A DNA stretch of 64,000 bases from Roseburia_C sp031555935 (GCA_031555935.1 JAVBTX010000026.1:1-64000); one strand, 5' to 3'; shown: positions 33,573-41,567, counted from the first letter of the stretch. Notes: a model not told the origin generated them from the letters alone. A program made the numbers and translations.

Positions 33573-34417
33573 CAAAAAAATATCGTAATTTTACGGCGGT
33601 GGAGGATTTAAATCTGGATTTGCAGCAAGGTCTGTATGGATTGCTGGCACCCAATGGGGCGGGAAAGACAACCTTAATCAAGATGATTACAACACTGTTA
33701 TTTCCAACTGAGGGTGAAATTTTATATAATGGCGCAAACATTTATGATATGGGGGCAGATTATCGGAACCTAATTGGCTATCTGCCACAGCAGTTTGGAT
33801 ATTATAAAAATAATACCCCAGAGCAGTTTTTGTGCTACCTGGCCGCATTAAAGGGAATTGATAATCAGACCGCCAAAGCAAAAACAGGTCAGCTCTTAGA
33901 GCTGGTCGGATTATCAGATGTCAAAGCGAAAAAAATGAAAAAGTTTTCCGGTGGGATGCTGCAAAGAGTAGGAATTGCCCAAGCCATGTTAAATGACCCG
34001 GCAATCTTAGTGTTGGATGAGCCAACCGCAGGACTTGACCCAAAGGAACGGGTGCGGTTTCGAAATATTATATCCGAATTGTCGAAGGAGCGAATCGTCA
34101 TTTTATCCACCCATATCGTGTCGGATATTGAATCAGTAGCAAATGAGGTGATTATGATTAAGGATAAGCACCTGTATTGTAAGGATACAGTTCCGGCCAT
34201 TTGCAGTCAGCTAGACGGACAGATTTATGAAACCGATGTGAGCAATGAAAAATATCAGAAATTTTGTGAAACGTATCAGGTATTATCAGCCAGGCAAGAG
34301 CACGGACAGTATGCAGTTCGTTTTTTCTCAGAAAAAGAGGTTGCTGGTTGTGAGCAAAAGGCACCCAATTTAGAGGATGTATTTCTGTGTGTATATCAAG
34401 AAGATGGTGTCGTGTAA
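33551..34417 (+). CDS. ABC transporter ATPase of ABC-2-type system
   Basis: The 288-residue protein starts inside the end of the membrane protein gene (RBS aaaggaggaagc). It has Walker A APNGAGKTT, signature FSGGMLQR, Walker B ILVLDEPTAGLDP and switch motif ILSTHIVSD. The lone-ATPase layout with a C-terminal extension of about 70 residues is usual for drug or peptide exporters of the ABC-2 type. The next two genes supply the membrane parts. Confidence 0.9.
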   Translation: MLSINHVTKKYRNFTAVEDLNLDLQQGLYGLLAPNGAGKTTLIKMITTLLFPTEGEILYNGANIYDMGADYRNLIGYLPQQFGYYKNNTPEQFLCYLAALKGIDNQTAKAKTGQLLELVGLSDVKAKKMKKFSGGMLQRVGIAQAMLNDPAILVLDEPTAGLDPKERVRFRNIISELSKERIVILSTHIVSDIESVANEVIMIKDKHLYCKDTVPAICSQLDGQIYETDVSNEKYQKFCETYQVLSARQEHGQYAVRFFSEKEVAGCEQKAPNLEDVFLCVYQEDGVV

Positions 34418-34442
34418 AAATTTTTCACACGTGTGAGAAAGG
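34411..34442 (+). promoter_or_regulatory. Three-arm leader A covering the SD of the first permease gene
   Basis: Three adjacent arms are seen: cgtgtaaaaa (34411-34420), tttttcacac (34421-34430) and gtgtgagaaagg (34431-34442). The middle arm can pair with the first (one bulged C) or with the third, which includes the Shine-Dalgarno gagaaagg. The stop codon of the ATPase gene lies in the first arm, so ribosomes finishing that gene would affect folding. The same arm order recurs at 35686-35752 and 54241-54316. Confidence 0.5.
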
Positions 34443-34455
34443 CATGGTTATTATT

Positions 34456-35676
34456 ATGAGGCAGGTATGGAACGAGGTAAAAAAGATATTAAATGGGAAA
34501 GTATTGTTGATAATTGGAATTATTACCGTTCTTTATTACTTGGTGTTTCTGGATGTTACATATCCAAATGGTTATCCGGCAACAACCAACTGTGAGCTGG
34601 CAGCGGAATTGATACAGCGAGTGGGACCAAGCATGGGGCCAGAGGAACGAATGGTATTGGATGAAATATATATGGAGTGGCAGCCCATTTGGAACCAGAT
34701 TATTGAGGAAGATGCAGATTTTTGGGCAGAATATGCGGTATATACCTATGATGATTTTGTTGCACAAAGACAAGAATTTTTGTGGGCCGAAGAAAATAAT
34801 GATACCACGGCATCTAATGCTTCGGCTGAACTTTTTATTGAGAAATCGAATGAGATAATATTTGAAACTCATAAGGAAGAAGCATTTATGCATCAATCCA
34901 TTGAGTATTTAAAAGAGGTTTACGATGAAGGGGGCGTCATAAACTTGACCGAAGCGGAGTGGAAAACCTATTGGCAGGAGCGGGAGGCAAACTTTAAGGC
35001 GTGGGGCATAAGTGAGGGTGCAAAGGAGCGGGAGCATGAACTGCGCACCAGAGAGAGTCTGTCATTGCTGCCTTATGAGACAATCGAATACTATATGCAG
35101 AACCTTTCATATTTTGCGGGCTTGCTAGTGATTACCTGTCTGCTTCTGGTTGTGCCATATTGTGTGCAGGACCGGTTATCAAGAATGGAAAGCTTGATGC
35201 TTACCACGAGGGCGGGACGTCGTCTGATCAAAAAACAGATGGCAGCAGTTTTGATTTGTAGTCTGCTCTTTAGCCTGTTGAACATCATGATATTTTGGCT
35301 TGTTCTCCATAGCAAGAATATTTCAGTATTTCATGATTGTAATATAGTAACCAGTATAACTGACTTCTGGTTTGACTTTACATTTAAAAATTATATGTTC
35401 ATTACGCTTGGTTTGGTTCTGCTTTTGGGAATCGGTGCTGGCATGATAGCGTTTTATGTATCAAAGGTTTCGGCAAATTATATTGCTGCGATTGCGATAA
35501 GTATACCCGTCAGTATTTTGCTGGTGCTGGTCAGCATCGGGGTTACAATGGCACCGTTTCGCATGACAAGGCAAAGAGGAGCATTTCATCAGATATACTG
35601 GCTGGCAGGATTTTTATTGGTTGCGCTGGCGGGAGCTGCTTTGTTTCGATATCGTGAAAGAAAGCGACAGTTGTAG
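34456..35676 (+). CDS. ABC-2-type permease subunit 1
   Basis: The protein (406 residues from ATG 34456; ATG 34444 is possible) has one N-terminal membrane helix (about 10-27). A soluble extracytoplasmic stretch of about 190 residues, rich in Glu, Trp and Tyr, follows, then about six helices from residue 215 on. This layout fits ABC-2 permeases with a large first loop. The leader gagaaaggcatggttatt before the start is repeated before the next gene, where only a start after it is possible; this favours 34456. It should form the membrane pore with the 35765 product and the ATPase at 33551. Confidence 0.78.
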   Translation: MRQVWNEVKKILNGKVLLIIGIITVLYYLVFLDVTYPNGYPATTNCELAAELIQRVGPSMGPEERMVLDEIYMEWQPIWNQIIEEDADFWAEYAVYTYDDFVAQRQEFLWAEENNDTTASNASAELFIEKSNEIIFETHKEEAFMHQSIEYLKEVYDEGGVINLTEAEWKTYWQEREANFKAWGISEGAKEREHELRTRESLSLLPYETIEYYMQNLSYFAGLLVITCLLLVVPYCVQDRLSRMESLMLTTRAGRRLIKKQMAAVLICSLLFSLLNIMIFWLVLHSKNISVFHDCNIVTSITDFWFDFTFKNYMFITLGLVLLLGIGAGMIAFYVSKVSANYIAAIAISIPVSILLVLVSIGVTMAPFRMTRQRGAFHQIYWLAGFLLVALAGAALFRYRERKRQL

Positions 35677-35685
35677 GAAGGACTA

Positions 35686-35752
35686 GTGTGAAAATAGATT
35701 TTCACACGCAAATTTGTGCCTGCGGCCCAAAGTTTGCAGGTTGTGAGAAAGG
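35686..35752 (+). promoter_or_regulatory. Three-arm leader B covering the SD of the second permease gene
   Basis: A perfect 9-bp hairpin, gtgtgaaaa (35686-35694) with ttttcacac (35699-35707), is followed by a second small stem (cctgc / gcagg) and then by ttgtgagaaagg (35741-35752), the SD region. The middle arm can pair instead with the SD arm with one bulged G. The last 21 bases before the start region match leader A. Confidence 0.5.
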
Positions 35753-35764
35753 CATGGTTATTAA

Positions 35765-36877
35765 ATGATACTACGAAATGAATTTGTAAAAATCCGCAAG
35801 CTGAAAATCCTGTGGTTTCTAGCAGTTATTTTTATAGCGTTTGATTTCTTACTGATAATGTCCCAGGAATATATCAGGGAGGAACTGGTAAGTATTCACC
35901 AGGTAATGGACGATGAGCTTTTGAGTTCATTAGAGTCATCGGAAGAACCCGTGTTACAATACTTTTACTGGGTGAGTCAAAATCGTCTGGCGGCTTATGA
36001 AGGCTTAGATATGATGGAATTGAAAGCGACCAAGGTACATCTGCAAGGGGCACATTTATCAGATAAGATGGAGCAGTTTGTCAGTAAATGTTATCAAAAA
36101 TTACAGACCCGGATGGAGGAAATTATTGCTACTGGTGAAGCTGACAGTCTCTTTTATCCTGGTGAACAGTACAAAATGCATTCCTTTTTGTTTGGCACTA
36201 TTTTTAAAGTGGTACTGGCTCAAATTAGTATCTTGATGGTGTTGTCTGTTCTGATGGCAATGGATTATGACCGCATTTACCGAACCGCTGATTTGGTCTA
36301 TACTAGTAAAATAGGTCGAAACCGGGTTCTTTATGAGGTAATATCAGGAACCGGCGTGGGAACATGCTTAAGCTTGGGATTATCGGCAGTCGTATTTGGT
36401 TCCTATTTTATCATTTATCCTTATAAAAATGTCTGGAATACATTTATTAGCAGTGGGATGATGATGGAAGAGAGAGGGATTTTAAAATATCCATATATCA
36501 CGCATATGCCCATGACCGTGCAGGGATATTTTTGGATAACACTACTTGTTTCGATTTTCGTTGCGGTCTGTATGGGATTAATAGCGGCCGGGATTATGCT
36601 GTTGGTAAAAAATAGTTATCTGACTTTTTTGATTCAGGTGGTGCTTTGCTTGGGATGGTGTCTCCTAGCCTTCCAGATTCACACGGGGACACTGCTGGAT
36701 ACAATCCTGCTATTTAGTCCGGCGGCACTGTGGATGCAGTGCGGTGAGTGGTTTATGGAAAATAGTCTTTATACATCATTTAAAGGATATGAGTGGTATG
36801 CGCTGATTTTTAATTTCGTGATATTTGGTGCCTTATTTTGGCTGGCAAGGCAGAGATTTAATCGAAAGGATATGTGA
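35765..36877 (+). CDS. ABC-2-type permease subunit 2
   Basis: The 370-residue protein starts with a short basic segment and a membrane helix (about 13-32), then an extracytoplasmic part (about 33-140) and five to six helices (about 145-365). An ATG 14 bases upstream is out of frame and closed after four codons, so 35765 is the start. It shares its leader with the preceding permease gene and closes the sigma-factor-linked ABC operon. Confidence 0.78.
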   Translation: MILRNEFVKIRKLKILWFLAVIFIAFDFLLIMSQEYIREELVSIHQVMDDELLSSLESSEEPVLQYFYWVSQNRLAAYEGLDMMELKATKVHLQGAHLSDKMEQFVSKCYQKLQTRMEEIIATGEADSLFYPGEQYKMHSFLFGTIFKVVLAQISILMVLSVLMAMDYDRIYRTADLVYTSKIGRNRVLYEVISGTGVGTCLSLGLSAVVFGSYFIIYPYKNVWNTFISSGMMMEERGILKYPYITHMPMTVQGYFWITLLVSIFVAVCMGLIAAGIMLLVKNSYLTFLIQVVLCLGWCLLAFQIHTGTLLDTILLFSPAALWMQCGEWFMENSLYTSFKGYEWYALIFNFVIFGALFWLARQRFNRKDM

Positions 36878-36923
36878 TTCAGAGCTTTGCTTGTGATATA
36901 ATAAGGAAAAAAGAAGGTGCTTC

Positions 36924-38057
36924 ATGAAAACAACAGTAGTAAGTCTTGCATCAATGATTCCAGTCGGCAAAGTGAATATAGAAATAGTGGACAGTATTTT
37001 AAACATGACAACAACCCGTGCAATTCATGATGTTGGATACAATATCCGGCGTGATAAAATTGACTCATATGCAGCCATTCCGGGGCAATATTGCCTGCCG
37101 CTGAGAATTGATGTACGGTGTTCTATTGATACACCAGAATTACTGTTATTGATTGGAGCGGGGCATATCAGCGTCGGTTCACCGTGGATGGAAAACCGAA
37201 GGATTGAGGATATTGCTGAGCCGAAAGGAAAACCAAAGATTTTTGATAATGCCATTCCTTTTAATGAGATGGTAGATATCTCAGTTGTTTTAGGCTTGAA
37301 GGAAATGCAAATCCAAATTAACGGGGAAGAACGCTATTATTCTACCAAAGAGCGATATATGAAATCAAAATATTTTCAGGAACGAAATGTCACCGGATTT
37401 TCGCTTGGTATCACTTGCACAAAACGTGCAATGCTTCGCATTCAGTCAATTGGAATCACCGAATACGAAGCAACGCCAGTTCCAATAAGCCACAGCTTGG
37501 GTGTAAATGATGAATCATCAAATAAAGACAAGGTAGAAGCGGGAAAACCGACGTTTGATTCTTGCATCGAAAATTTGCCGCCCGAAATAAAAAAGGAAAT
37601 TATTGAAACAGATCAGTTTTTAAAGTCCCTTCGCGGTTTAAAATTCAGAAGAACCATTGAAAAGCATGGTAACAAAATAACGTATGTGGAACCCACGCAA
37701 GGGGTATCCTATGCCTTATATTTGAGTGATAATGTGATGCACCATTCCTTGCAGTTTTATATCATCACAAATAGTAAATCAGAACATTGGCATCGAAAAG
37801 GAAATCCTCTCGAAGCATTATTAGAGGAAATCGACAATAAGAACCCAAAATTGGCTGAGCGAATATTTTATAATCTGAATGAGTGTATTGGGTGCGGAGA
37901 TGCATGCATGGTAAGAACACAATATACGTTTCACTCACAAAGCAAACTGACTTGTCATGGAAATGTGTTTTTTAAAATGTGTATCTCGGATTTTGAAGAT
38001 GTACGGGAATTCTTTAAATATCTATTGACCTTTACGCAGCGTAATGGTTTATCATAA
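36924..38057 (+). CDS. Protein of unknown function with Cys-rich C-terminus
   Basis: I do not recognise this 377-residue protein. There is no signal peptide or membrane segment. Residues 1-190 are strand-rich, with a pattern (VDISVVLGLKEMQIQINGEERYY) like jelly-roll or concanavalin-type sheets. Residues about 215-377 form a second domain with a cysteine cluster ECIGCGDAC (about 310-320) and two further Cys, which may bind metal. The RBS gaaggtgcttc precedes the ATG, and a TATAAT occurs in gatataataagg just before it. It sits between the ABC operon and a MerR regulator, 21 bases before the latter, so co-transcription with it is likely. Confidence 0.75.
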   Translation: MKTTVVSLASMIPVGKVNIEIVDSILNMTTTRAIHDVGYNIRRDKIDSYAAIPGQYCLPLRIDVRCSIDTPELLLLIGAGHISVGSPWMENRRIEDIAEPKGKPKIFDNAIPFNEMVDISVVLGLKEMQIQINGEERYYSTKERYMKSKYFQERNVTGFSLGITCTKRAMLRIQSIGITEYEATPVPISHSLGVNDESSNKDKVEAGKPTFDSCIENLPPEIKKEIIETDQFLKSLRGLKFRRTIEKHGNKITYVEPTQGVSYALYLSDNVMHHSLQFYIITNSKSEHWHRKGNPLEALLEEIDNKNPKLAERIFYNLNECIGCGDACMVRTQYTFHSQSKLTCHGNVFFKMCISDFEDVREFFKYLLTFTQRNGLS

Positions 38058-38078
38058 GGATTGTAAGGAGGTGACAAC

Positions 38079-38834
38079 ATGGAGTACACCATCAACAAGC
38101 TGGCCAAACTAGCCGGCATCAGTACCAGAACATTGCGCTATTATGACGAAGTCGAGCTATTGACCCCCGCTCGAATCAGTTCAAATGACTACCGAATCTA
38201 CGGTGCCAAAGAAGTGGAAAAGCTGCAGCAGATACTTTTTTACCGTGAACTCGGAATGCCGCTCGATGAAATCAAACAGATAATATCAGCCAAAGAATTT
38301 GACAACATGAAAGCACTGGAAAGCCATTTGTCAGCCTTACGCGACAAACGTTTGCAATTAGATACTCTTATTGCAAATGTAGAAAGAACCATGAAGGCAG
38401 CGAAAGGAGAAACAACCATGAGTGACAAAGAAAAGTTTGAAGGCTTCAAACAAAAAATGGTAGATGATAATGAACGGCAATACGGCAAGGAAATTAGAGA
38501 AAAGTATGGTGATGAAGCAATTGAGCGTTCCAACGCCAAAGTCAAAGGGATGACCGAAGCCCAATACGCCGAAATAGAGCAATTATCAGCCGAACTAAAT
38601 AAAACATTAAAGGCCGCATTCGAACAAGGCGACCCAGCCAGCGAGCTGGCCCAAAAAGCATGTGAACTGCATAAAAAATGGTTATGCTATTACTGGGACA
38701 CATACAGCAAGGAAGCCCATATCGGCCTAACCCAGATGTATGTAGACGACCCACGTTTTACAGCATACTACGATAAAATAGCAGTTGGCTGTGCAGTATT
38801 CCTACGGGATGCAATGTTAATCTACTGCAAATAA
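38079..38834 (+). CDS. MerR-family regulator with TipAS-like domain
   Basis: The first 70 residues are a MerR winged helix (INKLAKLAGISTRTLRYYDEVELL), followed by a dimerisation coiled coil (about 75-115). The C-terminal 135 residues resemble TipAS, the drug-binding domain of TipA-type regulators (YGKEIREKYGDEAIERSNAKVKG, later YWDTYSKEAHIGL). Such proteins bind thiopeptides or related multidrug ligands and activate resistance genes. The RBS aaggaggtgacaac precedes the ATG. Length 251 residues fits the family. Confidence 0.9.
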   Translation: MEYTINKLAKLAGISTRTLRYYDEVELLTPARISSNDYRIYGAKEVEKLQQILFYRELGMPLDEIKQIISAKEFDNMKALESHLSALRDKRLQLDTLIANVERTMKAAKGETTMSDKEKFEGFKQKMVDDNERQYGKEIREKYGDEAIERSNAKVKGMTEAQYAEIEQLSAELNKTLKAAFEQGDPASELAQKACELHKKWLCYYWDTYSKEAHIGLTQMYVDDPRFTAYYDKIAVGCAVFLRDAMLIYCK

Positions 38835-38836
38835 TC

Positions 38837-38869
38837 AAAAAACTCATCGGTACAGCCGGTGAGTTTTTT
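38837..38869. terminator. Bidirectional terminator
   Basis: A 14-bp stem with one wobble (38837-38850 with 38856-38869) and a five-base loop is flanked by A6 and T6 tracts, so it can end both the MerR transcript and the minus-strand 94-residue gene. Confidence 0.9.
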
Positions 38870-38879
38870 AGTGGCATTA

Positions 38880-39164
38880 TTACAGGGTTCGTAGCACTTC
38901 TTTTATCTCCATAGTAGCTCTTACAATTCCACGGACTTTGACACTTGCGATGGTATCTCTTGCTAATTCAGGCGTAACATTTTTTGAAAATATTAACATG
39001 CCAGCCATTTTAATATTTGCCTTCTTGTTCGATGCCTTTAACTTTTCTAAACTCCGGCGGGTAATTGTTATAATGCCAAAATACACAGAAATGCTTGAAG
39101 TATCAATAAATTTTTCGTTAAGTTCATCCAGAAGACCGTCCATATTAATTTTGATTTCTTCCAT
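38880..39164 (-). CDS. 94-residue protein of unknown function
   Basis: A small acidic/basic mixed protein without signal peptide, membrane segment or known motif; I do not recognise it. It alternates hydrophobic and charged residues in a way that suggests a compact beta/alpha domain. Support for reality: a good RBS (agagagg, eight bases before ATG on the minus strand), a TATAAT on the minus strand at about 39218-39223, and a terminator right behind it. An overlapping plus-strand frame (38938-39204) lacks these signals. It lies behind the TetR gene on the same strand and may be regulated by it. Confidence 0.65.
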   Translation of the reverse strand: MEEIKINMDGLLDELNEKFIDTSSISVYFGIITITRRSLEKLKASNKKANIKMAGMLIFSKNVTPELARDTIASVKVRGIVRATMEIKEVLRTL

Positions 39165-39252
39165 AAAAAATACCTCTCTTTCCTATATTTTAATAATTAG
39201 TTAACTGAGAAAAATTATACAATGCCCCCTTTCTTGTTAATAATGCAGACAT

Positions 39253-39269
39253 ATACATTCAGAATGTAT
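39253..39269. promoter_or_regulatory. Palindrome upstream of the 94-residue gene
   Basis: The site atacattc-a-gaatgtat (8-bp arms, one central base) resembles the two palindromes in the TetR gene promoter (half-site core TACA / TGTA). It lies upstream of the minus-strand promoter of the 94-residue gene and may be a third, weaker TetR site. Confidence 0.45.
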
Positions 39270-39285
39270 GTATATGTTTTTAAGA

Positions 39286-39306
39286 AAACTACCTCAAGGG
39301 TAGTTT
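39286..39306 (-). terminator. Stem-loop after the TetR gene
   Basis: The arms aaactacc (39286-39293) and ggtagttt (39299-39306) form an 8-bp stem just past the TetR stop on the minus strand. The T-run is weak. Confidence 0.5.
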
Positions 39307-39317
39307 CATTAGTTTTT

Positions 39318-39983
39318 TTATTGATCAAGTTTAACAACAACACCCTGCTCATTCATGCCAACATAAGCAGTTAATTTTTTATCAAGAACCGGCAATCCCA
39401 AGAACTCAAGAATATCCTTAGCCATATCAAATCTTTGCCAAGCTTCTTTATCTGTCCCCTGAGGGTATATGGTCGGCATCATCCAAACATTACAAATAAG
39501 CAAAAACAATTCCGCGATTAACTTCGGATGTTTGGTTTTAATAGAGCCATCGTTAATACCTTCTTCAATAAGCTCAGCAAATACCGGCGCAAACGTCCGT
39601 TGTTCGTCCATAAATGCTTTAAGAGCAGTTGGACTGTTTTCCAACAAAGGAAGTATTTGAAGCTGAAGCGCAGTATATTTTTCATTCTCATTTAATATCT
39701 GAAAGAGCAGTTTTATTTTGTCTAACCCATTTAAGTCAGTACGGTTTTTCACTTTATTAAACGGTTCGATATCATGAAAAGCCCGATCAGTCAGTGCAAA
39801 AAAAACATCCTCTTTGGTCTTAAAATGATGATAAAAAGCTCCTCTGGTCAATCCATTCATTTCACCAACAATATCAAGAATCGTAGTCTTTTCATACCCC
39901 TTCTCAAGAAAAAGCTTCAACGCCGCATCAAGAATAATTTTCTCGGTCTCCTCCGGATATTTATTTCTCGCCAAATTGTTCAC
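39318..39983 (-). CDS. TetR/AcrR-family transcriptional regulator
   Basis: The 221-residue protein has an N-terminal helix-turn-helix domain (KIILDAALKLFLEKGYEKTTILDIVGEMNGLTRGAFYHHFKTKEDVFFAL, shown here in part of the TetR pattern) and a helical ligand-binding C-terminus. The start is a GTG at 39983 behind aaagtggg. It is preceded by a promoter with built-in palindromes, which points to autorepression. No efflux pump is adjacent, so the target besides itself is open; the 94-residue gene is a candidate. Confidence 0.88.
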   Translation of the reverse strand: MNNLARNKYPEETEKIILDAALKLFLEKGYEKTTILDIVGEMNGLTRGAFYHHFKTKEDVFFALTDRAFHDIEPFNKVKNRTDLNGLDKIKLLFQILNENEKYTALQLQILPLLENSPTALKAFMDEQRTFAPVFAELIEEGINDGSIKTKHPKLIAELFLLICNVWMMPTIYPQGTDKEAWQRFDMAKDILEFLGLPVLDKKLTAYVGMNEQGVVVKLDQ

Positions 39984-39990
39984 CCACTTT

Positions 39991-40046
39991 CATACACAGT
40001 GTATGTATTACAATATAAATATAACATACACAATGTATGTTGGCAA
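39991..40046 (-). promoter_or_regulatory. TetR gene promoter with operator filling the -35/-10 spacer
   Basis: On the minus strand TTGCCA (40041-40046) and TATATT (40018-40023) are separated by 17 bases (40024-40040). Those 17 bases are a palindrome with 7-bp arms (acataca / tgtatgt). A second perfect palindrome, catacac-a-gtgtatg, lies at 39991-40005 between the -10 box and the start codon. Binding of a dimer at either site would block RNA polymerase. Confidence 0.75.
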
Positions 40047-40120
40047 GTGTTGTTTTTGGTATTTATAAGAAACATTAACTTCGCCCTGCAATCAGCAGAA
40101 GTTATTTTTCATTCAAAGCC

Positions 40121-40269
40121 AGTGCCCCGCGGAACTTTATTTTTGTGCAACTTCGAAGCGGCGAAGGTGAAATTCTAAAAATGTTGAAGCCACTGCTTCG
40201 ACATTTTTTGCCCAGAAGTTCATCGTAGCGTCTCGCGTAGGTTGCGCAAAAATAAAGTTCCGCGGGGCA
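40121..40269. repeat. 149-bp long hairpin element with 30-bp terminal inverted repeats
   Basis: The ends (40121-40150 and 40240-40269) are inverted repeats of 30 bases with a single wobble, starting gtgccccgcgg. The inner part continues as an imperfect stem and ends in a 14-bp apical stem with one wobble (40176-40189 with 40194-40207) and a four-base loop. GC-rich ends differ from the AT-rich surroundings. No coding frame is apparent and no clear target duplication flanks it. It could be a MITE-type element, a structured RNA or a strong bidirectional terminator. It fills most of the 309-bp stretch between the TetR and Nudix genes. Confidence 0.8.
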
Positions 40270-40292
40270 CGTCCCTTTAAATGTAAATATAT

Positions 40293-40811
40293 CTATTCTG
40301 AATGCGACCCAAACGATTTTCGTACATCAAACAACACATCTATCAAGCTCTTGTAGTAAGGCAAAAATTCCTTAGCATCAATAAGCTCCTTAATTTCCTC
40401 ACGCGTTGCCCACCGAACCTGCTTCACCTCCTCCGCCTGCAAATGAAGCGTAGAAATATCAATATCCGCTTCCAGCAGATAAAAATCATCAAACCCATGA
40501 TCATAATTAACCGTCAAATGTGGACGCTTTTCAGAAAAATCAACATGATATCCGATTTCTTCCAGCACTTCCCGTTCCGCTGCCTGCTGACTAGAATCTC
40601 CAGCCACAGCACTGCCGCCAACCGTAATATCCCACAGCCCTGGCCAGCCTTCTTTAAATGGCTGACGCTGCTGAATCAGCATGTCCCCATTTGAATTAAA
40701 AATACAAATATGCACCACCAGATGCAGCGCGCTGTCAGGAAATTCACTGCCGCGCTCCATCGTCTGACCGGATATCTGCCGGTCTCTATTATAAATATCC
40801 CATAATTCCAT
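40293..40811 (-). CDS. Nudix hydrolase
   Basis: The 172-residue protein contains the Nudix box in the form GGSAVAGDSSQQAAEREV followed by LEEIGY; the first acidic position has Asp instead of Glu. The opening ELWDIYNRDRQISGQTMERG resembles isopentenyl-diphosphate isomerase-like Nudix proteins of Firmicutes (YfcD type). Substrate is uncertain: a nucleotide derivative or an isoprenoid pyrophosphate. The RBS ctggaggactt precedes the ATG on the minus strand. Its transcript would run into the long hairpin element. Confidence 0.88.
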   Translation of the reverse strand: MELWDIYNRDRQISGQTMERGSEFPDSALHLVVHICIFNSNGDMLIQQRQPFKEGWPGLWDITVGGSAVAGDSSQQAAEREVLEEIGYHVDFSEKRPHLTVNYDHGFDDFYLLEADIDISTLHLQAEEVKQVRWATREEIKELIDAKEFLPYYKSLIDVLFDVRKSFGSHSE

Positions 40812-40925
40812 GATAAGTCCTCCAGTTACACATATTAATGTTAGAAAAGATAGCCACAGTGTACCATAAATTTGTCAGAAAGTATAGTAATGCCCCAGCT
40901 GTTTGTGTTATATTAAATAGAAGGA

Positions 40926-41013
40926 TAGGGGACGACACCCATAATAAAAAACAGATCATCCTAGAGTGCGCCAATCAAAAACAGAAAGGGGATGAGACCC
41001 ATAACAAAAAACA
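40926..41013 (+). repeat. Two copies of a 28-bp block at 60-bp distance
   Basis: The blocks starting at 40926 and 40986 share agggga(c/t)ga(c/g)acccataa(t/c) and then aaaaaaca. The second contains the RBS and first codons of the gene at 40992, so the first is a decayed duplicate of its start region that now has no open frame. Confidence 0.75.
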
Positions 41014-41567
41014 TATTTGTAGTTGATGAGGCAGGCAATGAATATGAAGCGACCTATAAAAAGAGAGCCGAAGGGCTTGTTAAAAATGGCAGGGCACGCT
41101 TTATAGCAGATAACAAAATATGTCTTGCGTGTTCGCCAAATGACATTTTGGAGGATAATCGTATGAACGATGAGAATAAGCTAAGCGGTGAGAGTAGTCC
41201 TGAAATACCAGAGTTTTCCATGGGATATATACTTTCACGAATGGATAAAATTATTAACGATACCGAATACATCAGGACAACACTGGAAGCATTGAAGGAT
41301 TTTGAAATCTCTGGCAATGCAAATGATAATGCAAGTCAGGCGAAAGCAGAAGCAATCGGTGAAGTCGTAAAATGCCGAGAGACCACCAACCAGCAGATAC
41401 TTTCCATGTTGGAAAAAATGTATGAGGATTTAAAGCCAAAGCAGCAGACGTTGCAGGACAAGGCAATGGATTTCGTGGAGCGCACATTGAATAACGGCTC
41501 CCTGTCTTTTGAAGAAAAAGAGCAGATTTCCGACTTGTTGGATGCAATCCGTCATATTAATAATTAA
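40992..41567 (+). CDS. Conserved hypothetical protein of Lachnospiraceae type
   Basis: The first 50 residues have the pattern KNIFVVDEAGNEYEATYKKRA ... LVKNGRARF ... ICLACSP, which I know as a recurrent opening of hypothetical proteins in Lachnospiraceae; it looks like a short beta domain with an RNA- or nucleic-acid-binding flavour, function unknown. Residues about 60-190 are helical and acidic. The annotated ATG at 40992 lies only one base after aaagggg. A start at the ATA codon 41001 would have normal spacing, so the true start is uncertain. A terminator follows at once. Confidence 0.75.
   Translation: MRPITKNIFVVDEAGNEYEATYKKRAEGLVKNGRARFIADNKICLACSPNDILEDNRMNDENKLSGESSPEIPEFSMGYILSRMDKIINDTEYIRTTLEALKDFEISGNANDNASQAKAEAIGEVVKCRETTNQQILSMLEKMYEDLKPKQQTLQDKAMDFVERTLNNGSLSFEEKEQISDLLDAIRHINN

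Noticed and set aside
38938..39204. 88-residue plus-strand open frame
   Set aside because: It overlaps the minus-strand 94-residue frame, which has a good RBS, a promoter-like TATAAT and a terminator; the plus-strand frame has none of these.
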